DNA from: Verrucomicrobiaceae bacterium | Lineage (GTDB): Bacteria > Verrucomicrobiota > Verrucomicrobiae > Verrucomicrobiales > Akkermansiaceae | Length of the DNA stretch: 53,443 nt | Direction of reading: 5' to 3' | Assembly: GCA_003820635.1 (NCBI GenBank) | Contig: RPOS01000017.1 | Span: 1-53,443 of the forward strand | Shown here: piece after piece, positions 8,382-17,919 of the stretch | How positions within the stretch are numbered: the first letter of the stretch is position 1 | Layout of the letters: the number at the start of each line of letters is the position of its first letter | Notes under the pieces: generated by a model | Seen by the model: only the letters and a program-made list of their open reading frames with translations | What the model was told of the DNA's origin: nothing | Databases searched by the model: none | Made by a program: the position numbers and the translations under genes

Positions 8382-9563
8382 ATGTCCCGCCACGATTTCC
8401 AGATTCCCGTCACCTTCAAGCACCGTGTGGTTTTCACCCGGGATGCCTTTGCGCCGGAAAACCCGGAGCTGGCGGCGATTCTGCGCGAGGGCGGCGGGCG
8501 GCGGGCGCTGGGACTGGTGGAAAAACCGGTGGCCGCGGCATGGCCGGAGCTGGAGGCGGAAATCACCCGCTACTTCGCGGGCCTGGACGTGGAGCTCGCC
8601 GCCGTCCACCTGCTGCCCGGCGGGGAAAGCATCAAGGCGGATGATTCATGGGTCCGCGAAAGCTGGGCGCTCATCGATGCCGCGCGTCTCGACCGCCATT
8701 CGTATCTGCTCGCCATCGGCGGCGGGGCCTTTCTCGATGCGGTGGGATTCGCTGCCGCCACGGCACACCGCGGCGTGCGCTTGCTGCGGTTTCCCACCAC
8801 CACCCTGTCTCAGGACGACAGCGGCGCGGGGGTGAAGTGCGCGATCAACGCCTTCGGCAAAAAAAACTGGATCGGTGCCTTCGCCGTGCCATTCGCGGTG
8901 ATCAACGATTTCCGTTTCCTGCACAGCCAACCCGAGGAAACCCGCCGCGCGGGTCTGGTGGAGGCCGTCAAGGTGGCACTCGTGAAGGATCGCGGTTTTT
9001 TCGACTGGATAGAAGCCGATCTAACAGCACTCGCCGCGCTGGAACCGGCGGCGCTCGAAGCCTGCGTTGAGCGCTCCGCCATGCTCCACGCCCGCCACAT
9101 CGCCGAGGGCGGCGATCCTTTCGAAACCGGCTCCAGCCGTCCGCTCGACTTCGGCCACTGGGCGGCGCACAAGCTGGAGTCGCTCACCTCCTACAAGCTG
9201 CCCCACGACCGCGCGGTGGCGGTGGGCCTGGCGCTCGACACGCTTTACTCGGTGCGTTCCGGACTCGCGCACGAGTCGCTCATCGGGCGCGTGTTTCCCA
9301 TCCTCCACGGCCTGCGCCTCACGACCTATCATCCGGCGCTCGACTGGCGCGATGAAGGCAACCGGCGCATGGTCTTGGAAGGCTTGGATGAATTCCGCGA
9401 ACACCTCGGCGGCGAACTCACCGTGCTGATGCTGCAAGGCATCGGCCAGGGCGTGGACGTCCACCGGATTGATCCGGCAATCGTCGGCGGGTGCATCGAC
9501 GAGCTGCGCGGGCTGTGGCAAGCCGCACAGGATAAGCACTATGATCTGAATCCCGTGGCGTGA
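8382..9563 (+). CDS. 3-dehydroquinate synthase homologue, EboD-like
   Basis: 393 residues from the ATG at 8382 (MSRHDFQIPVTF); an earlier ATG at 8316 would overlap the divergent Nudix gene. The dehydroquinate-synthase fold is plain: GGGAFLDAVGFAAATAHRG and RFPTTTLSQDDSGAGVKCAIN for NAD and substrate, and RPLDFGHWAAHKLE with zinc-ligand histidines, then LPHDRAVAVG. It differs from aroB in the N-terminus (HRVVFTRDAFAPENPELA), which I recall from EboD, the dehydroquinate-synthase-like member of ebo clusters that help export or mature cyanobacterial indole-alkaloid sunscreens and occur widely. No other ebo gene is visible in the window. It is therefore probably not the shikimate-pathway enzyme; the EboD label is an inference. 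Confidence 0.65.
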   Translation: MSRHDFQIPVTFKHRVVFTRDAFAPENPELAAILREGGGRRALGLVEKPVAAAWPELEAEITRYFAGLDVELAAVHLLPGGESIKADDSWVRESWALIDAARLDRHSYLLAIGGGAFLDAVGFAAATAHRGVRLLRFPTTTLSQDDSGAGVKCAINAFGKKNWIGAFAVPFAVINDFRFLHSQPEETRRAGLVEAVKVALVKDRGFFDWIEADLTALAALEPAALEACVERSAMLHARHIAEGGDPFETGSSRPLDFGHWAAHKLESLTSYKLPHDRAVAVGLALDTLYSVRSGLAHESLIGRVFPILHGLRLTTYHPALDWRDEGNRRMVLEGLDEFREHLGGELTVLMLQGIGQGVDVHRIDPAIVGGCIDELRGLWQAAQDKHYDLNPVA

Positions 9564-9624
9564 AAATGAACAACCCGCCACGGTTTCCGGAAACCATGGC
9601 GGGCGGTATGGTGTTCAGTGCTGT

Positions 9625-10190
9625 TATGGCATACGGTATTTGATCTTGAGCTTCGGCCGGTAAGCGGTGCTCGCGTGGTTGGACGAGGCCTAGCTCACGT
9701 AGTCCGCGGTGCCGTCGTTATCGTCATCGATTTTCATAACGGATGCGGTATTGGGTTTTGCCCGTCTTGTTGATCCGTGTGAGGTCGGCGGCTTCAAGAC
9801 GGCTGTTGATGGTCATGGTGTCACTGTGGGCTGGCCAGGCGAACTATCAGGATCTCAGCCCGGTTAGTGCCATGGTGAGCGGGTAAAGATCGACCTGCAG
9901 CCAGTAGCGGGTGTTGGCCTGAAGAGTGCCGGTTTGTTGGAAAACATGCCAACCGTCGCTCGCGCCGTAGAGGAATTGGCTGCCATTGGGCGCTGGATAG
10001 CCGGGAACCCATGGCGCGGAGAAGGTGGTGCCGGGACTGCGGGTGAAGCTCCAACCGACGACTCCCGCATACCAACTGTTGCTGGAATCCAGCGTCGGAG
10101 ACTCGAAGCTGGGGTTTGCGAGTGGATAGTTGACGGGTGCGGCGAGGGCCGTGTGGCAGGCAGCGAGGGCCAGAGCAAGGGGCAGGAGGA
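9625..10190 (-). pseudogene. Decayed gene for a secreted Verrucomicrobia-type protein
   Basis: The minus strand still shows a signal peptide (NLLLPLALALAACHTALA), then APVNYPLANPSFESPTL and GWSFTRSPGTTFSAPWVPGY and TRYWLQVDLYPLTM, like secreted surface proteins of this phylum. No start codon lies in frame between the signal and an upstream TGA. A stop follows GLRS near 9855. A second fragment (TMTINSRLEAADLTRINKTG, TQYRIRY) ends in TGA near 9737, and the neighbouring frame carries on with DDDNDGTADYVS, an in-frame TAG, then YRPKLKIKYRMP. That is a missing start, at least one frameshift and two stops. It explains most of the 0.9 kb gap between the EboD-like gene and arsR. The original function is unknown. 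Confidence 0.6.
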
Positions 10191-10453
10191 GGTTTTTTTC
10201 GTTCGTTTTTTTGAGTTGTCTTCAGCGGGTGTGATTTCCTGCAGGAAAAACCGCCAGCAACGGGCTGATGCACGACGTTGCGGATTGCCACATTGGCACG
10301 CTGCCCAGAATTCAATCCGGGTGTTCAGAAATCCATTCGGATGTGTTTGCGCCGCCCGGCGCAGGGTGGTTGGACCGGATAGGTCACTGCGTGCTGCAAG
10401 AAAAAAACGGACGGCCTGGGCCGACAGCCCGCCGCAAAATCCGTGCTTGCTTT

Positions 10454-10476
10454 ATTCGTTATTTTGCTAAATGAAT
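10454..10476. promoter_or_regulatory. Candidate ArsR operator/promoter region
   Basis: An imperfect dyad, ATTCGTTA at 10454-10461 and TAAATGAAT at 10468-10476, lies immediately before the arsR start at 10482. ArsR-family operators are typically AT-rich dyads with TTCAT/ATGAA-like arms, and this is the only AT-rich patch nearby. A TTGCTT (10446-10451) and TAAATG (10468-10473) pair with a 16-base spacer could be the promoter, placing the dyad inside it for autorepression. Confidence 0.45.
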
Positions 10477-10481
10477 GAAAC

Positions 10482-10772
10482 ATGACGTTGAAGCAACGGT
10501 CGTTGGTGTTCAAGGCGCTGGGGCATCCGGCGCGGTTGGCGGTGGTGGAGCGGTTGGCCAAGGGCGAGTGCTGCGTGTGCGAGTTGCTGAAGGGCACCGA
10601 GTTCCGGAAACTGAGCGGGCCGACGGTTTCGCAGCACCTGCTGGTGTTGAAAAACGCCGGGGTGATTGCCGACGAGAAGCGCGGCAAGAAGATTTTCTAT
10701 CAACTGCGGATGCCCTGCGTGGCCGGGATTGCTCTCTGCGTGGGGGAAAAGGCCGAGGCCTGTGCTTCATGA
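10482..10772 (+). CDS. arsR: ArsR/SmtB-family metalloregulator
   Basis: 96 residues, the usual size. It is a winged-helix repressor: FKALGHPARLAVVERLAKGE, then CCVCELL with the vicinal cysteines that bind As(III)/Sb(III), and LSGPTVSQHLLVLKNAGVI as the recognition helix, followed by the wing KRGKKIFYQL. A C-terminal Cys (AEAC) and two more in MPCVAGIALC may add metal ligands. It heads an operon whose next start is 13 bases downstream. It is expected to leave the operator when trivalent arsenic binds and so induce the permease and the arsEFG genes behind it. The role as regulator of this operon is inferred from position. Confidence 0.88.
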   Translation: MTLKQRSLVFKALGHPARLAVVERLAKGECCVCELLKGTEFRKLSGPTVSQHLLVLKNAGVIADEKRGKKIFYQLRMPCVAGIALCVGEKAEACAS

Positions 10773-10785
10773 AAAAACCACTGCC

Positions 10786-12081
10786 ATGAAAATCCCCACC
10801 GCAGAAATCAAGACCGCCGGCTGGCTGGCTGGCCTGCTGGGTGTTTTGTATTTCCTGCCGGTTGGCACGCCGCGTTTCGACGGCGCGGTGATGGAATCGC
10901 TGGAGTTGGCAAAGTGGTATGCCCGGGAGCACGTCATCCTGTGCTTGCTGCCGGCGTTTTTCATCGCGGGGGCCATCGGTGCCTTCATCAGCCAGAGTTC
11001 GGTGATCCGCTATCTCGGCGGCAAGGCGAGGCCGGTGGTGGCCTACGGCGTGGCCTCGGTTTCCGGGACGATCCTCGCGGTGTGCTCGTGCACGGTGCTG
11101 CCCTTGTTCGCCGGGATTTACCGGCTGGGGGCGGGGATTGGCCCGGCGACGACATTTCTCTATTCCGGCCCGGCGATCAATGCGCTGGCGATCATTCTAA
11201 CAGCGCGTGTGCTCGGTTGGGAGCTTGGTCTTGCCCGGGCAGTTTGCGCGGTGGCGTTCAGCATCGTCATCGGCATGGCGATGGCCTGGTTGTTCCGCAG
11301 GGACGAGAGCGCGCGCCACGCTGCGGCGGTCCAGCTGCCGGAGGGCGATTCTGCGCGGCCGCTGTGGCAGACGGCATCGTTCATTGCGGCGCTGGTGGGC
11401 ATCCTTGTGTTCGCAAACTGGGGAGGGGGAGGGGATGCGGGATTTTTCGGCCGGATCCATGCGTTGAAATGGCTGCTGACATCCGGTTTCGCCGCGTTGC
11501 TTGCGTTGATGCTGTGGCGTTGGCACGGCTTGGCGGCCTGGCGGGTGTTGCTGGTGGCGGCAGTCACTGCGTTGGCGGCCATCATTTCCGGAAAACCGGA
11601 GCCCGCGTTCATCACGGCGGCGGCCGGTCTCGCATGGCTAACCGCCGGGAAAGGCGGGGAAACCGGCGATTGGTTCGACCAGACATGGTCTTATGCCAAG
11701 CAGATCATTCCGCTGCTGGTGGGCGGTGTGCTGGTGGCGGGGTTACTGCTGGGACGGCCCGGGCATGAGGGCTTGGTCCCGTCCGAGTGGATCGCGGGTC
11801 TGCTGGGCGGCAATTCACTGGGGGCGAATGCCTTCGCCGCCTTCGCGGGGGCGCTGATGTATTTCGCCACGCTCACTGAGATTCCCGTCATCCAGGGCTT
11901 GCTGGGCGGCGGCATGGGCAAGGGGCCCGCGCTGGCGTTGCTGCTCGCCGGGCCAGCGCTCAGCCTGCCCAGCATGCTCGTCATCCGCTCGATTCTCGGC
12001 ACGCGCAAGACCCTCGCCTTCGTCGCCATCACCGTTTCCCTTGCCACGCTCTGCGGCTGGGGCTTCGGTTCTTTTTTCTAA
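10786..12081 (+). CDS. ArsP/SO_0444-type metal(loid) efflux permease (DUF318)
   Basis: 431 residues, about ten hydrophobic helices. The motif AVCSCTVLPLFAGI after the third helix has the CSC(x)(V/I)(L/P)P signature of the UPF0718/DUF318 permeases, which include ArsP (export of trivalent organoarsenicals such as methyl-As(III) and roxarsone(III)) and the SO_0444 group proposed to export copper or zinc. The second half repeats the pattern (YFATLTEIPVIQGLLGGGMG). The start ATG at 10786 gives a short cytoplasmic head. Placed between arsR and arsEFG genes, organoarsenical export is the best reading. The stop codon itself lies in a TTCTAACA hexamer. Confidence 0.8.
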   Translation: MKIPTAEIKTAGWLAGLLGVLYFLPVGTPRFDGAVMESLELAKWYAREHVILCLLPAFFIAGAIGAFISQSSVIRYLGGKARPVVAYGVASVSGTILAVCSCTVLPLFAGIYRLGAGIGPATTFLYSGPAINALAIILTARVLGWELGLARAVCAVAFSIVIGMAMAWLFRRDESARHAAAVQLPEGDSARPLWQTASFIAALVGILVFANWGGGGDAGFFGRIHALKWLLTSGFAALLALMLWRWHGLAAWRVLLVAAVTALAAIISGKPEPAFITAAAGLAWLTAGKGGETGDWFDQTWSYAKQIIPLLVGGVLVAGLLLGRPGHEGLVPSEWIAGLLGGNSLGANAFAAFAGALMYFATLTEIPVIQGLLGGGMGKGPALALLLAGPALSLPSMLVIRSILGTRKTLAFVAITVSLATLCGWGFGSFF

Positions 12082-12098
12082 CAAAAAACCAACATGTC

Positions 12099-12332
12099 AT
12101 GAAAATACAGATCCTCGGCACCGGTTGTGCCAAATGCAATCAACTCGCCGCCGCCACCCAAGCCGCCGCCGACCGGCTCGGACTGGATTACGAAATGGAA
12201 AAAATCACCGACTTCATGCGCTTCGCGGACTTCGGTGTGATGCTCACCCCGGCGCTTGTTGTGGACGGCATGCTCAAGGTCGCCGGCAAGGTTCCATCCG
12301 ATGCGGAAATCGAAAAGATGCTCCAATCCTGA
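12099..12332 (+). CDS. arsE: Small thioredoxin-fold protein, ArsE-like
   Basis: 77 residues with one redox motif, GTGCAKCNQLAAA (C-A-K-C near residues 10-13), a thioredoxin/glutaredoxin fold ending in LTPALVVDGMLKVAGKVPS. In the arsEFG operon described in Shewanella, a small protein of this kind (ArsE) acts with ArsF to reduce nitroaromatic arsenicals to aminoaromatic ones, which ArsG exports. Here the gene lies directly between the permease and arsF, 17 bases after the former and 10 before the latter. The ArsE assignment relies on gene order and size, since small thioredoxins are hard to tell apart. Confidence 0.65.
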   Translation: MKIQILGTGCAKCNQLAAATQAAADRLGLDYEMEKITDFMRFADFGVMLTPALVVDGMLKVAGKVPSDAEIEKMLQS

Positions 12333-12342
12333 CAACCCGGTC

Positions 12343-12828
12343 ATGATCGCGAAACAAATCCTGCGCAGCGTGCTGCTCGTCGTCGTGCTTGGCAGTCTGG
12401 CCATCTGGGCGAACCGCGAGTTGCGGAAATCCCAATCCCATGCCGGTGCCGGCCAACAACCCGCGCCCGTGGAAACGCTGCCCGTGGTGGAGGGCCCGCA
12501 GGTGGTGATGACCTATTTCCTCCTCGGCAGCCGCTGTCCATCGTGCCGCAAAATCGAAGCGCTCGCCCGCGAAACGGCGGAGCAGGTTTTCCCCGCCGAG
12601 CTTGCTGCGAAAAAACTCATCTTCCGCGTGATCGACACCGGAGAACCCATGAACCGCCACTATCTCAACGACTATCAACTCAGCTCCAAAACCATCGTCA
12701 TCAGCCGCCGCGTGGACGGCCGGGAAACCGCATGGAAGGACATGCGGAAAGTATGGGATCTCTTCGATGATCCGCCGGCTTATCATGCGTATCTCGGCGC
12801 GCAGGTTCGTGGATACCTTGGCCAATGA
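12343..12828 (+). CDS. arsF: ArsF-family nitroreductase subunit
   Basis: 161 residues. An N-terminal signal anchor (ILRSVLLVVVLGSLAIWA) is followed by a linker and the core VMTYFLLGSRCPSCRKIEAL with a CxxC at about residues 66-69, then HYLNDYQLSSKTIVI and a C-terminal WDLFDDPPAYHAYL. This is the layout of proteins annotated as nitrophenyl-compound nitroreductase subunit ArsF. With ArsE it is reported to reduce trivalent nitroaromatic arsenicals. The start ATG at 12343 is the first in frame after the arsE stop. The 3' end overlaps arsG by 4 bases (ATGA), a sign of coupled translation. Confidence 0.78.
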   Translation: MIAKQILRSVLLVVVLGSLAIWANRELRKSQSHAGAGQQPAPVETLPVVEGPQVVMTYFLLGSRCPSCRKIEALARETAEQVFPAELAAKKLIFRVIDTGEPMNRHYLNDYQLSSKTIVISRRVDGRETAWKDMRKVWDLFDDPPAYHAYLGAQVRGYLGQ

Positions 12829-13514
12829 ATGGTTGCCTCATGCTTGGGACGGCGGTGTCGCTCGGGCTGTTGACCTCGATCAGCCCCTGCCCGCTGGCGA
12901 CGAACCTTGCCGCAAGCGCCTATCTTTCGCGGCGTGTGGATTCGCGCCGCCGGGCGGTGATGGGAGCGGTGGTTTACACGCTGGGCCGGGTCGCCGCGTA
13001 TGTGGCCATCGCTGGCGTGCTCGCGCTGGGCCTCGTCTCGGTGCCCGCTGTTTCGCAGAATCTCCAGCGGTGGATGGTTCCGCTGTTAGGTCCGGTGCTG
13101 GTGCTCACGGCGATGGTGTTGCTGGGTTTGCTCACGTTGCCTTTCCAAGCGTCGCTCGCCTCCCGGAGCCGGGCGGAAAAACTCGCGGCAGGTGGTTTGC
13201 TGGGTGAGTTCGCGCTCGGGTTCCTTTTCGCGCTGTCGTTCTGTCCGGTATCGGCGGCCTTGTTTTTCGGCAGCCTGATCCCGCTGGCCATCGGCAGCGG
13301 CTCTGTCTTCGCGCCGGTTGTGGTTTATGGAATCGGCACCGCGGCGCCGGTGGCGGGATTCGCCCTGCTGATGGTTTTCAGCGCGCGTGCGGCGTCCCGC
13401 CTTGCCGGCGGCATCGGCAGGCTGCAGCCATGGTTTCTCAAAGCCACCGGTGTCCTGCTGCTCATTGCCGGGCTTTATCTCACGGCGCGCGATACGCTGC
13501 GGCTGCTGCCGTGA
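12825..13514 (+). CDS. arsG: ArsG-family aromatic arsenical efflux permease (DsbD/CcdA-like)
   Basis: 229 residues, six or seven transmembrane helices. The cysteine-proline motifs LTSISPCPLATNLAA (first helix) and LFALSFCPVSAALFF (fourth helix) mark the CcdA/DsbD-like fold in which paired membrane cysteines carry electrons or substrate; the SxSPCPLATNxAA form is the ArsG signature as I know it. ArsG is reported to export aminobenzyl arsenicals produced by ArsEF. It overlaps arsF by 4 bases and is the last gene of the operon. Electron transfer through the membrane to ArsE/ArsF is the alternative reading, given the thioredoxin partners. Confidence 0.78.
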   Translation: MNGCLMLGTAVSLGLLTSISPCPLATNLAASAYLSRRVDSRRRAVMGAVVYTLGRVAAYVAIAGVLALGLVSVPAVSQNLQRWMVPLLGPVLVLTAMVLLGLLTLPFQASLASRSRAEKLAAGGLLGEFALGFLFALSFCPVSAALFFGSLIPLAIGSGSVFAPVVVYGIGTAAPVAGFALLMVFSARAASRLAGGIGRLQPWFLKATGVLLLIAGLYLTARDTLRLLP

Positions 13515-13570
13515 AGTCCGCGCGGTTTTCAGATTGCCATGAAATGCGGTCCTGAGACGATGCCCCGCGC

Positions 13571-14581
13571 ATGGCCTACACCGCAGACCGGGCATACGAA
13601 CTGATTTCCTCCGCTCACCAGCGCGGGCGGCTGGCGCATGCGTTCCTGATCAGCGGCGCGCATGGTTCCGGCAAGGAAAACCTCGCCGCGCGGGTGATCC
13701 AGCTTGTCAGCGGAGCCGCGCAAGCCGGTGGCTTTGATTTGTTTGGCGAGCCGGTGGCGGTGGAAACCCCGCCTCTGGATGAGCTGGAAAGCGGCTGGAT
13801 CCGGGTGATCCGGCCGCGCATGAAATCGCGCCGCATCGGCGTGGATGAAATCCGCAATCTCGAGCAGACGCTCTACCTCGCCGCGCCCGGCGGGGCCTGC
13901 AAGGTGGGTGTCATCGTCGAGGCGGACCGCATGAACGACCAGGCGGCCAACGCGTTTCTCAAGACGCTGGAGGAGCCGCCGCAGAACACGCTGCTGCTGC
14001 TTCTAACAGCCAATCCCCAGCGGCTGCTGCCCACCATCCTCTCGCGCTGCGTGCGCCTGCCGCTGCTGGGTGGCCGCGCCCTGTTGGAAGGTGGCGGTGC
14101 GGAACTCGTCTCCGCGCTCAATCACGCCGCCGCGCGCGGCTTCGGCACGCCGGTGGCCGCGCTGCATTTGAAGGCCACTTTCGCTTCCTTCCTCGCCCGC
14201 TGCCGCGAGGCGGCTGATGCCGCGGCCAAGGCGGCAGAGAAAGAAGAGATCTCCGCCTACAAGGACGCCACTGACGGCGCCTGGCTCAAGGAGCGCGAGG
14301 TTTTCCACAAGGCCGCCGCCGAGGCCGAATACCTCGACGCCCGCAACCGCCTCTTCGACGTGTTGATGGCGTGGATGGCCGACCTGCTGCGCCTCAAGGT
14401 GAAATCCGGCGGCCTCGATTTCCCGGATTCCGCAGCGGCCCTGCAGCGCATCGCCGCCGCCGAATCCGAAACCCGCCTGTTGCAGCGCATGACCGCGCTG
14501 GATTCGCTGCGCCGCACGCTCGAGACCAACGCCTCGGAGCCACTCGCCATCGAGGTGGGTTTTCTCAAGGCCTTCGGGTGA
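13571..14581 (+). CDS. holB: DNA polymerase III delta' subunit
   Basis: 336 residues. The clamp-loader AAA+ core is visible: AFLISGAHGSGKENLA as a P-loop, VDEIRNLEQTLYLAAPGGACKVGVIVEADRMNDQAANAFLKTLEEPP with the DExx-like box replaced as usual in delta', and LLTANPQRLLPTILSRCVRLPL for the SRC arginine-finger motif. The zinc-module cysteines of many clamp-loader subunits are not seen. It is a stator of the clamp loader that places the beta ring on primed DNA. It follows arsG by 56 bases but is probably unrelated functionally. It ends 1 base from the convergent TPM-domain gene. Confidence 0.85.
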   Translation: MAYTADRAYELISSAHQRGRLAHAFLISGAHGSGKENLAARVIQLVSGAAQAGGFDLFGEPVAVETPPLDELESGWIRVIRPRMKSRRIGVDEIRNLEQTLYLAAPGGACKVGVIVEADRMNDQAANAFLKTLEEPPQNTLLLLLTANPQRLLPTILSRCVRLPLLGGRALLEGGGAELVSALNHAAARGFGTPVAALHLKATFASFLARCREAADAAAKAAEKEEISAYKDATDGAWLKEREVFHKAAAEAEYLDARNRLFDVLMAWMADLLRLKVKSGGLDFPDSAAALQRIAAAESETRLLQRMTALDSLRRTLETNASEPLAIEVGFLKAFG

Positions 14582-15139
14582 TCAGAATTCACCCTGGGTG
14601 GCGTCATCGGCCGGCACAGCGATGAATTCCAGCATCGGCTCGATGCCATCGAGCACGCTCAGGATGCCATCCGCCCAGCGCCGGTCCTGCCAGGCCGGCG
14701 CGGCGAGTTCGAGCAGGCGGGCGCGCGCCTCGTCTGTTAGAAAGGATTCGAGTCCGTAGCCCGGCATGATCGCCGCCTCGCGGCGGTCCGGATCGATGGC
14801 CAGCAAGAGCGCGTGGTTGTCCCGGCCGCGGTGGCTGGTGCCGGCGAAGTCCGCCGCGTTGAAGAGCCAGAAAACGTGCATCGAAAACGGATGCTCCGCC
14901 GGAAAGCCATGCATCACCACCTGCGGCACCAGTTGCGGGAAGCGACGCCGCATGGCCGCGAGGCGGCGCTTGATGCGCGCGTGGTCGGAGGTGCGCAGGC
15001 TGCCGGTGGTGTCCGCCACTTCTTCTGCGAGGCGCGGCACCGCTCCGAGCAGCGCGCAAGTCCGCGGGAAGCTCAGGCGGCAGGCCGGGCAATCGGGCGC
15101 GTTGGCTTGCAGCTGGGTCTGGCAGTAGGGGCAGCGCAT
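14582..15139 (-). CDS. Zinc-ribbon protein with a TPM_phosphatase-type domain
   Basis: 185 residues. The first 20 hold a zinc ribbon (CPYCQTQLQANAPDCPAC). The rest resembles the TPM_phosphatase domain (PF04536): FPQLVPQVVMHGF, FWLFNAADF, then HALLLAIDPDRREAAIMPGYGLESFLTDE, with the GYGLE element characteristic of TPM. In other bacteria such domains occur in membrane stress proteins and in plant photosystem II repair. Here there is no membrane segment, so a cytosolic form is expected. The start ATG at 15137-15139 begins exactly at the ribbon. It is followed tail-to-tail by holB. Specific role unknown. Confidence 0.7.
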   Translation of the reverse strand: MRCPYCQTQLQANAPDCPACRLSFPRTCALLGAVPRLAEEVADTTGSLRTSDHARIKRRLAAMRRRFPQLVPQVVMHGFPAEHPFSMHVFWLFNAADFAGTSHRGRDNHALLLAIDPDRREAAIMPGYGLESFLTDEARARLLELAAPAWQDRRWADGILSVLDGIEPMLEFIAVPADDATQGEF

Positions 15140-15165
15140 GGTTGGCGGCAAATTGAGTGGGAACC

Positions 15166-15633
15166 TTATGGCAGCAGGTCGCCGTAAATGCCCGGATCGC
15201 TGCCGGGGATTTCGATCGCGCCGCAGGTTTTCGCGTAAAATTCCTTCGGCCCCACGCCGCCGATGATGGCGTAGGCGTGGCCGGTTTCGCGCAGCGCCTC
15301 CAGGGATTTCATGAGCAGCGCCTTGCCCAGGCCCAGCCCGCGGGCCTCCTCGGAGACTCCCGTCGGGCCGAAAAACCCGCGCATGGTCGTATCGTAACAG
15401 GCGAAGCCGAGGATCCGCCGCTCGCGCGTGGCTATGAAGCAGGCCACCGGCTGGCGGGTGAGCGCCACCTCCACCTCGCTCGCCCACTTTTCGGAAAACG
15501 TGCGGGCGAAGGCGGCCACCGTGTGTTTCTCGAAGGCGCGGGCCCGCCGCAGCACGATGCCTTTCCCGGCGGTTTCCGCATACAGCGGCGAGGAGTCCGG
15601 CAAGTCATAAAGGCGCACCAGCATGTCGGTCAT
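15166..15633 (-). CDS. GNAT-family N-acetyltransferase
   Basis: 155 residues from the ATG at 15631-15633; longer upstream reading gives an Arg/Pro-rich stretch antisense to sucD and is not credible. The acetyl-CoA motif A is GVSEEARGLGLGKALLMKSLEALR (R-x-x-G-x-G/A form), preceded by ILGFACYDTTMRGFFGPTG and followed by YAIIGGVGPKEFYAKTCGA, where the FY of motif B is conserved. The substrate is not predictable. It lies 26 bases upstream of the TPM-domain gene on the same strand and may be cotranscribed with it. Confidence 0.82.
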   Translation of the reverse strand: MTDMLVRLYDLPDSSPLYAETAGKGIVLRRARAFEKHTVAAFARTFSEKWASEVEVALTRQPVACFIATRERRILGFACYDTTMRGFFGPTGVSEEARGLGLGKALLMKSLEALRETGHAYAIIGGVGPKEFYAKTCGAIEIPGSDPGIYGDLLP

Positions 15634-15712
15634 GGCGCGATTCAAGCGGCCGGCCCGCAGCGCGGAAAGGGAAAACGATGCGCCCGCTGCCGGAACCGGG
15701 CGTGCCCTCAAC

Positions 15713-16609
15713 TCACTTGCCCCAGCGCTCCAGCAACGTCTTGGCCATGGCGCTCGGCGTCTCGGCCACGGCGATGCCGCACTCGGCAAGGATTTTCTTC
15801 TTGGCCTCTGCGGTGTCTTCCGCGCCGCCGACGATGGCGCCGGCGTGGCCCATCCGGCGGCCAGGAGGCGCGGTGGCTCCGGCGATGAATCCGGCGATGG
15901 GCTTCTTGCAGTTTTCCTTGGCCCAGCGCGCGGCTTCGACCTCGGCATTACCGCCGATCTCGCCGATCATGATGATGGCTTCGGTTTCCGGATCCTCGTT
16001 GAAGAGCTCGAGCACATCGAGGTGCGAGGTGCCGTTGATCGGATCTCCGCCGATGCCGACGCAGGTGCTCTGGCCGTATCCGAGCTGGGTGAGCTGCCAG
16101 ACGGCCTCATAGGTGAGCGTGCCGGAACGTGAAACCACGCCGACATTGCCGCGCTTGTGGATGTAGCCGGGTGCGATGCCGATGCGGCAGCCGCCGTGGC
16201 TGTTCTCGCCGCGGCCGGGAGTGACAAGGCCCGGGCAGTTCGGCCCGACGAGGCGCGACTGGGAACCCGCGAGCATCGCCTTGACGCGCATCATGTCCAT
16301 CACCGGGATGCCCTCGGTGATGCAAACGATGATCTCCACACCGGCATCGGCCGCTTCCAGAATGGCATCGGCCGCGAAGGCCGGCGGCACGAAAATCGCG
16401 GATGCCGTGGCTCCGGTTTCCTTCACCGCCTCGCCGACGGTGTCGAAAATCGGCACGGTGTTTTCAAACAACTGCCCGCCCTTGGTGGGGGTCACGCCGC
16501 CGACGATTTTGGTGCCGTATTCGAGCGAGAGTTTGGTGTGGCGCGCGCCGAAGGCGCCGGTGATGCCCTGCACGAGGACCTTGGTGTTTTCGTCGATGAG
16601 AATGGACAT
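15713..16609 (-). CDS. sucD: Succinyl-CoA synthetase alpha subunit
   Basis: 298 residues, full length. The CoA-binding N-terminus ([38 protein letters not shown]), the [13 protein letters not shown] loop and the phosphohistidine site [10 protein letters not shown] near the C-terminus are intact. With SucC it converts succinyl-CoA, ADP or GDP and phosphate into succinate, CoA and NTP in the TCA cycle. It follows sucC by 37 bases on the minus strand, and that spacer contains the direct repeat GTGATCAGTGATCAG-like sequence. Functionally it pairs with the succinate dehydrogenase subunit at 35979-36737. Confidence 0.96.
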   Translation of the reverse strand: MSILIDENTKVLVQGITGAFGARHTKLSLEYGTKIVGGVTPTKGGQLFENTVPIFDTVGEAVKETGATASAIFVPPAFAADAILEAADAGVEIIVCITEGIPVMDMMRVKAMLAGSQSRLVGPNCPGLVTPGRGENSHGGCRIGIAPGYIHKRGNVGVVSRSGTLTYEAVWQLTQLGYGQSTCVGIGGDPINGTSHLDVLELFNEDPETEAIIMIGEIGGNAEVEAARWAKENCKKPIAGFIAGATAPPGRRMGHAGAIVGGAEDTAEAKKKILAECGIAVAETPSAMAKTLLERWGK

Positions 16610-16646
16610 TTTAAGAAGTGGTGAGTGATCAGTGATCAGAAAAGAG

Positions 16647-17825
<1,179 letters not shown>

Positions 17826-17866
17826 GGAGTGGAGAATCGGTTGGAGAAACGCGGCAAAGCGGGCGC

Positions 17867-17896
17867 ACCGTATTTCCCCGCGCCGCGTCCGGTCAA
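17867..17896 (-). promoter_or_regulatory. Candidate promoter for sucCD
   Basis: On the minus strand, TTGACC (17891-17896), an 18-base spacer and TACGGT (17867-17872), about 40 bases before the sucC start. The -35 box matches five of six consensus bases. No other candidate was found in the 94-base gap between malQ and sucC. Confidence 0.35.
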
Positions 17897-17919
17897 GGAC
17901 TCGTCCCGGAAAAATCAGC

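Noticed and set aside
9564..10480. Possible small plus-strand proteins (for example 178 codons from 9934).
   Set aside because: The translation lacks any signature and overlaps the recognisable remains of a minus-strand secreted protein.
16610..16646. Direct repeat with two TGATCA palindromes between sucC and sucD.
   Set aside because: Too short to call a regulatory site or mobile element; may be chance or a ribosome-site feature.
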